NCBI GenBank assembly: GCA_015658765.1
Contig: DQOE01000035.1
Location: 1-11,254, forward strand
Direction of reading: 5' to 3'
Length of the DNA: 11,254 nt
Source of the DNA: Verrucomicrobiota bacterium
GTDB lineage: Bacteria > Verrucomicrobiota > Verrucomicrobiia > Limisphaerales > UBA1096
Position 1 is the stretch's first letter, and the number at the start of each line of letters is the position of its first letter. Both the position numbers and the translations under genes were made by a program. Of this stretch, positions 8,063-11,254 are shown one piece after another. Under the pieces are notes generated by a model that was given only the letters and a program-made list of their open reading frames with translations, was not told where the DNA came from and did not search any database.

Positions 8063-8911
8063 TTACCACCATTCCCGGTGCGGCTGGTTGTCGTTGTTCC
8101 AGCGTCGGAGCATGTTTGCGGCATCTGGTTTAAATGCGCCGCTGGGCTTGCGCGCCACAAGATCCATCATCTTGTGATACTCGGAATGCCCGTCGGCCAG
8201 CAGAATATTGGAGCCAAGGGTGTGCCGCTTGCTGGGCCATTCCTTGGCAGGATTGTTAAAGTTGCCACCGTCACAGGGATCCACCGCGCAATCCCATACC
8301 CCATCCGCCTGGGTATCGGAGATGCAGACCATGTCCGAAGGCATGCGTACCGTGCTCTCGGGAATCAAATCCTTCTCACTCTGAACATCTCCACCGAGAC
8401 CCAGTGTGCGGTCGTTCACCCTCACAAACTCACGCACCCCCCAGTCGTTGTAGCCGTACGTGAAGAAGGCTCCGCCACCGTGGTGAAGGTTGAACGGAAA
8501 CGTGGGGTCTTTCTTTGTACGATCCTTGCCCTTGTAATCCTTCCACTTGAAGCGATCCACTCCTTTGCCCTTTTTTGCCGGACAAAAAAACAGATCCGTG
8601 CTTTCAGCGTAGCCATAAAGCCGCCCTGTCCAGGCGATGGCGTTGTTGACCGGTTTTCCGGTGTACTTGGATAGGCCTATACCGGATCGGAGATCCCAGT
8701 GTCCGGGATAATAGGCGTTGTCGGAGACGTACATCTGCAGGGCGATGCCCATCTGCTTTTCGTTGTTCATGCAGAAGATCTGCTGCGCCTTGGCCTTAGC
8801 CTGCGCCAGCGCCGGCAGGAGCATGGCCGCCAGGATGGCGATGATGGCGATGACCACCAATAACTCGATCAACGTGAATCCGGTTCGCTTGGCTTGGGTT
8901 TGCTTGCTCAT
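8063..8911 (-). CDS. Pseudopilin-like protein with H-X9-DG motif (DUF1559-like)
   Basis: 282 residues from the ATG at 8911. The leader KRTG precedes FTLIELL, a canonical prepilin peptidase site with Gly at -1 and Glu at +5, followed by a hydrophobic helix to about residue 36 and a QAKAKAQ segment. The H-X9-DG motif is at His230 to Gly241 ([12 protein letters not shown]). Ten further residues contain a second His pair. The gene is GC-rich like its neighbours. The product is probably a minor pseudopilin or secreted pilin-type structure protein. A 96-bp block is near-identical to the gene at 6761-7570, while the bodies are only loosely related, so they are paralogues rather than recent duplicates. 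Confidence 0.88.
   Translation of the reverse strand: MSKQTQAKRTGFTLIELLVVIAIIAILAAMLLPALAQAKAKAQQIFCMNNEKQMGIALQMYVSDNAYYPGHWDLRSGIGLSKYTGKPVNNAIAWTGRLYGYAESTDLFFCPAKKGKGVDRFKWKDYKGKDRTKKDPTFPFNLHHGGGAFFTYGYNDWGVREFVRVNDRTLGLGGDVQSEKDLIPESTVRMPSDMVCISDTQADGVWDCAVDPCDGGNFNNPAKEWPSKRHTLGSNILLADGHSEYHKMMDLVARKPSGAFKPDAANMLRRWNNDNQPHREWW
8783..8878 (-). repeat. Pseudopilin signal/helix block, copy 2
   Basis: Partner of the block at 7442-7537, with five mismatches in 96 bp, two of them at the end of the CTTGGC run that encodes Ala-Lys repeats. Confidence 0.9.
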
Positions 8912-9060
8912 TGGCTAAATAATTTCCACTAAAAATCGGCGATGGAGCTAAAATCTGCCATTCACCACGTAATAAGCAACCCTAAAAGAGCTGTTTTTGG
9001 TCTGGCCAAGCTGGAGCGAGGGGCGCAGCATCCGGCTCTCCAAGAGCGAGATCTAGCACC
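8912..9060. promoter_or_regulatory. Divergent intergenic region between the pseudopilin gene and the zinc-ribbon/Cse60-like gene
   Basis: Both flanking genes start here and read away from each other, so this stretch should hold two promoters. I see AT-rich tracts (AAATAATTT, TAAAAGAG) but no confident -35/-10 pair, operator or riboswitch. Confidence 0.4.
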
Positions 9061-9537
9061 ATGGCAGACCTAAACTTCAACTGTCCGCAATGCGGCCAAA
9101 ACCTGACCACAGACGAAAGTCTCTCCGGCTCTGAGATCGAATGCCCCTCCTGCAGCAAACCGATCGAAATCCCCTCGGCCGGCGATGAAAACGTGGATCG
9201 AACCGAGGCGGAGCCCGCCCCCCCCGTAACCGCGGAGCCGGAACCCAAAAAACTGGCCGTGCCGGTTCATCAGGGCGGGGAGGAGTTGCTGAAAAAAAGC
9301 AGCTCACACAAGGAGGAGGAGATCAGCGGCGACGGAAAAATCTGCGTCAAGACCATCAAGCGGGGTGAGTGCATCGAGCTGGGGCTGGACAAGTTCGACG
9401 AGGCGGTCAACAAGTTCCTCGAGAAGCTTTCCCGCGAGCAGATCATCAGCGTGCACTCCCTGAACTACTCGCACTTCGACCCCACCACCCAAAAGTACCT
9501 TCCCGATTACGCCGCGTTGATTGTATACGAGCGGTAG
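9061..9537 (+). CDS. Zinc-ribbon protein with a C-terminal domain resembling Cse60-type proteins
   Basis: 158 residues and the only plus-strand gene. Residues 1-38 form a zinc ribbon with Cys8/11 and Cys28/31 (NCPQCGQNL and ECPSC), a type frequent at the N-terminus of verrucomicrobial and planctomycete proteins. A charged, proline- and glutamate-rich linker covers about 42-90. Residues 93-158 make a small alpha/beta domain: KICVKTI, then FDEAVNKFLEKL, then IISVHSLNYSHF, and ending DYAALIVYER. The order (strand, helix with NxFL, strand I(I/D), then a terminal strand ending in IVY) recalls sporulation protein Cse60 and related phage/ICE proteins. This is memory of a pattern, not a search. Function is unknown. 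The ATG at 9061 has only a weak upstream GAG. Confidence 0.75.
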   Translation: MADLNFNCPQCGQNLTTDESLSGSEIECPSCSKPIEIPSAGDENVDRTEAEPAPPVTAEPEPKKLAVPVHQGGEELLKKSSSHKEEEISGDGKICVKTIKRGECIELGLDKFDEAVNKFLEKLSREQIISVHSLNYSHFDPTTQKYLPDYAALIVYER

Positions 9538-9543
9538 GGAAAA

Positions 9544-9571
9544 GTTTTCAGTTTCAAGTTTTCAGTTTCAA
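9544..9571. repeat. Perfect 14-bp tandem repeat
   Basis: GTTTTCAGTTTCAA occurs twice head to tail at 9544-9557 and 9558-9571, six bases after the stop of the zinc-ribbon/Cse60-like gene. Confidence 0.9.
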
Positions 9572-9617
9572 TCGCGGACATAGATTTTCTCAGATTTTTA
9601 ACTTTGATTATTTGTGA

Positions 9618-9635
9618 AAATCCGTGAAATCCGTG
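9618..9635. repeat. Perfect 9-bp tandem repeat of dispersed-repeat type
   Basis: AAATCCGTG occurs twice in tandem. Motifs like ATCCGTGAAATCCGTG are, as I recall, seen in many intergenic regions of verrucomicrobial genomes, so this may be one copy of a dispersed intergenic element. The interval 9538-9642 otherwise contains no gene. Confidence 0.7.
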
Positions 9636-9642
9636 TCTCTTT

Positions 9643-9870
9643 TCAGAAGACGAACGGCGAGTTGAACAGGCCGCACTCGGGGCACCGGGAACGATCCACG
9701 TCGTGGTCGTCGGTGTAAACGTAGGCGCACCCGTCACAGCGAAACACCCGGTCCTCGGTCGGCTCCGGCTCGAAGCGTTTGCGACGGTATTCGTAAAGCG
9801 CCACCATCACGCCCAACACGCCGGTCACGACCGCGAAGCAGAGGAAAATGATTTGGCCGGGAAACAACAT
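9643..9870 (-). CDS. 75-residue membrane-anchored zinc-ribbon protein, last gene of the ExbD/TonB operon
   Basis: The ATG at 9870 is chosen because its A is also the last base of the upstream TGA stop (TGATG), which couples translation to the TonB-like gene. Residues 5-25 form a hydrophobic helix (GQIIFLCFAVVTGVLGVMVAL), then a basic YEYRRKR stop-transfer and a rubredoxin/zinc-ribbon-like tail with Cys45/48 and Cys63/66 (CDGC and CPEC). The basic side after the helix puts the zinc domain in the cytoplasm by the positive-inside rule. Function is unknown; the overlap suggests a role tied to the Ton-like complex. Confidence 0.72.
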   Translation of the reverse strand: MLFPGQIIFLCFAVVTGVLGVMVALYEYRRKRFEPEPTEDRVFRCDGCAYVYTDDHDVDRSRCPECGLFNSPFVF

Positions 9871-10697
9871 CAGGCCGGCGGCGGGGTTGGAGCGGCGGGC
9901 GGCTTGGCCGGCGCTATCGTCCGCCAATGAAACAACGCCTCGCCCCACTCAAGCACTCCCGGCCGGGCGGGGCGATCGAACCGGGTGCGCTTGGCCGGCT
10001 CGAACCGGATGCCCCTGAGCAACTCCAGCGCGCGCCGGTCGGCGGCGGCCTGAAATGCGTCGCCCTTGGCCAAGCGATCCTCGACCGTGGCCGACACCAC
10101 GTAGCCGTCCGTGTTGACGCCGATCCGGACACGGGTTCGCCGCAGCGCCTCGTCGTGCGGCATGGCCGGGACGGACACCGAGCGCACCACCGGCCGCTTG
10201 GCCAAGCTTCCCCGGAGTTCCAGCTCGGAGGCGGCGCGGACAGCCAAGCGGGGCGGCTCGACCGCCATCGACCGAGCCGGGCGCTTGGCCGGGAGATCCG
10301 TCACGAAAGCGAGGTGATCCGGCAACGCCGCACGGAAGGCGGCCCCCAGAGCGGCGGGCTGGTTGTCGAGCAGGCGCGGTGCTTCATCCCAGTTAATGAG
10401 CTGATGCTCCACCCCGGCAAACTGCCGCCAAGCGGTGCCGGAAAAACCGCGCCGGTTCGGCCGGGAAAACAGGGTCGGATCGCTGAACACCGCCCCCGGG
10501 CCGGTGTCCGAGATCAGTTGAATCTGCGGCATCAACCGGAGCGGTTCGTTTTTGTTGTGTGCACGCACGGCAAGTGCATCGCGTCCCAGCCAGACAAGGA
10601 CGCCCAGTTGCAACGCGAAAACGATCAGCACCCAGATTCCCATGGCCCGGTTGGACCAACCCTCGCCTGGCTCGCGGGTTGTTGGCTCGTCGCTCAT
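9870..10697 (-). CDS. TonB-like energy transducer with C-terminal TonB domain
   Basis: 275 residues. A single membrane helix lies at about 20-37 (GIWVLIVFALQLGVLVWL) after a short acidic N-terminus, so the rest is periplasmic. The C-terminal 183-262 matches a TonB C-terminal fold: RVRIGVNTDGYVVSATVE, AAADRRALELLRGIRFEPAK. The middle contains SDPTLFSRPNRRGFSG, a segment I recall from verrucomicrobial TonB-like proteins. There is no long Pro-Glu/Pro-Lys spacer; instead a short Pro/Ala tail (APAKPPAAPTPPPA) ends the protein. The ATG overlaps the ExbD-like stop by four bases (ATGA) and its stop overlaps the next gene by one base. Such a pair would transduce proton-motive force to outer-membrane receptors. 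The ExbB partner is probably beyond the right edge. Confidence 0.8.
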   Translation of the reverse strand: MSDEPTTREPGEGWSNRAMGIWVLIVFALQLGVLVWLGRDALAVRAHNKNEPLRLMPQIQLISDTGPGAVFSDPTLFSRPNRRGFSGTAWRQFAGVEHQLINWDEAPRLLDNQPAALGAAFRAALPDHLAFVTDLPAKRPARSMAVEPPRLAVRAASELELRGSLAKRPVVRSVSVPAMPHDEALRRTRVRIGVNTDGYVVSATVEDRLAKGDAFQAAADRRALELLRGIRFEPAKRTRFDRPARPGVLEWGEALFHWRTIAPAKPPAAPTPPPA

Positions 10698-11254
10698 GGT
10701 GCGGCACGGGGGGCCGGCTCGAATGGCCGGGAAAAATCCGGCGGCCGGGAAGCCAACAGGACACGCCCGACACCGATCTCGCCGGCGACGGCGCAGAGCC
10801 GGACAATCTCCCCGTGTTGCACCGCCTTGTCCGCCTGAATCAGCAACGAGATTTCTTTCGGCTCCTTGCCGCCCTGCTCGATGGCTTGGACGATTTTGGG
10901 GCGCAACAACTCGGTCGAGGGCAGTTCCAGCTCCACCTGTTGCCCGGCCTTGAGTTGGTCGTCGAGACGGGCCATGCGGCCGTTCACACGCACCCTACCC
11001 TGCTCCACCGAGCGCCGGACGATGGTGTGATCCAAGTCAGGGCGGCGGTTGACCAGCAACTCGGCGAGGGGGAGGTTTTCCTCCTCCTCACTGACGGACA
11101 ATGAAATGAGCTCGTTACGCAAAATGAGTCCGCGAAAATAAAGAATCCCGTTCGCATCGACGGCGACCGCCAGCGAAGGATCGTTCACGCCCGTGTGCTG
11201 GGAGGACTCGGGGAGGGTGATGTCCACCTCGATGCCCGGCTTGAAAACCATGGA
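10694..11254 (-). CDS. exbD: ExbD/TolR-family protein with inserted S4-like domain, partial (N-terminus off the right edge)
   Basis: At least 186 residues. The in-window ATG at 11251 is probably internal: the frame continues upstream (Ser before Met) and SMVFKPGIEVDITLP is what follows the single membrane helix in ExbD, so the helix lies beyond the edge. Counting from that Met, residues 28-48 (AVAVDANGILYFRGL) and 133-172 (ISLLIQADKAVQHGEIVRLC...GVGRVLLASRPP) are the conserved strands of ExbD/TolR, inner-membrane partners of ExbB that use proton flow to energise TonB. Between them, residues 60-110 insert an S4-like domain. The segment STELLRPKIVQAIEQ after it reads as ExbD helix. The gene leads an operon with the TonB-like gene (4-bp overlap). 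Confidence 0.8.
   Translation of the reverse strand, partial: SMVFKPGIEVDITLPESSQHTGVNDPSLAVAVDANGILYFRGLILRNELISLSVSEEEENLPLAELLVNRRPDLDHTIVRRSVEQGRVRVNGRMARLDDQLKAGQQVELELPSTELLRPKIVQAIEQGGKEPKEISLLIQADKAVQHGEIVRLCAVAGEIGVGRVLLASRPPDFSRPFEPAPRAAP
10922..11074 (-). other. S4-like domain inserted in the ExbD/TolR protein
   Basis: The residues PLAELLVNRRPDL, HTIVRRSVEQGRVRVNG and LKAGQQVELELP reproduce the order and key positions of S4 domains of pseudouridine synthases and ribosomal S4 (helix, R..R..IEEGRV.VNG, then LK.GD.IEVE). The domain is flanked on both sides by ExbD sequence. Topology would place it in the periplasm, unusual for an RNA-binding fold. Assignment is by eye. Confidence 0.65.

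Noticed and set aside
8912..9060. Specific -35/-10 promoter calls in the divergent region
   Set aside because: Candidate hexamers match poorly in sequence or spacing; naming any would be a guess.
9927..11104. Plus-strand open frames opposite the TonB-like and ExbD-like genes
   Set aside because: Antisense shadows of well supported genes, with Arg/Gly/Ala-rich low-complexity translations.
11249..11251. ATG as the true start of the ExbD-like gene
   Set aside because: The frame continues upstream, and the residues after this Met correspond to the segment following the ExbD membrane helix, so the start lies outside the window.

Overview
The window looks like bacterial DNA of two origins joined together. 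From about 3.5 kb to the end it reads as Verrucomicrobiota, probably near Limisphaerales/Pedosphaera. The signs are a long exported TIG-repeat protein with a typical C-terminal cap, two DUF1559-like pseudopilins with H-X9-DG motifs, a SufT-type Fe-S protein, small zinc-ribbon proteins and an ExbD/TonB-like pair. The first 3.3 kb resembles alphaproteobacterial (Rhodobacteraceae-like) surface-polysaccharide DNA. All these assignments come from recognising family motifs by eye; no search was run.

Layout, nearly all on the minus strand. (1) 1-2005: a nucleotidyltransferase-like protein running off the left edge (it has no stop in the window) and, 11 bp upstream of it, a Kdo/WaaP-type small-molecule kinase. 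(2) 2033-2156: a strong rho-independent terminator preceded by a 21-codon tail of some gene, apparently a broken gene. (3) 2157-2502: AT-rich spacer with no gene I can support. (4) 2503-3252: an AT-rich glycosyltransferase. (5) 3530-6709: sufT followed 6 bp later by the 875-residue TIG protein. (6) 6761-8911: two pseudopilin genes and a membrane-anchored zinc-ribbon protein. (7) 9061-9537: the only plus-strand gene, a zinc ribbon joined to a Cse60-like domain. (8) 9643-11254: a tightly overlapping operon of ExbD-like, TonB-like and a 75-residue membrane zinc-ribbon protein.

How they may work together: genes 1, 2 and 4 are the sort that build or modify a cell-surface glycan. The ExbD/TonB pair would transmit proton-motive force to outer-membrane transporters. 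The pseudopilins and the TIG protein are exported or surface components.

The most notable observations are: an ExbD/TolR-family protein whose periplasmic domain contains what reads as an inserted S4-like (RNA-binding fold) domain; a 10-bp palindrome, CTTGGCCAAG, occurring six times after 3.5 kb and never before it; a 96-bp block 91/96 identical between two otherwise divergent pseudopilin genes; and the compositional junction at 3.25-3.53 kb, which may be lateral transfer or an assembly chimera.
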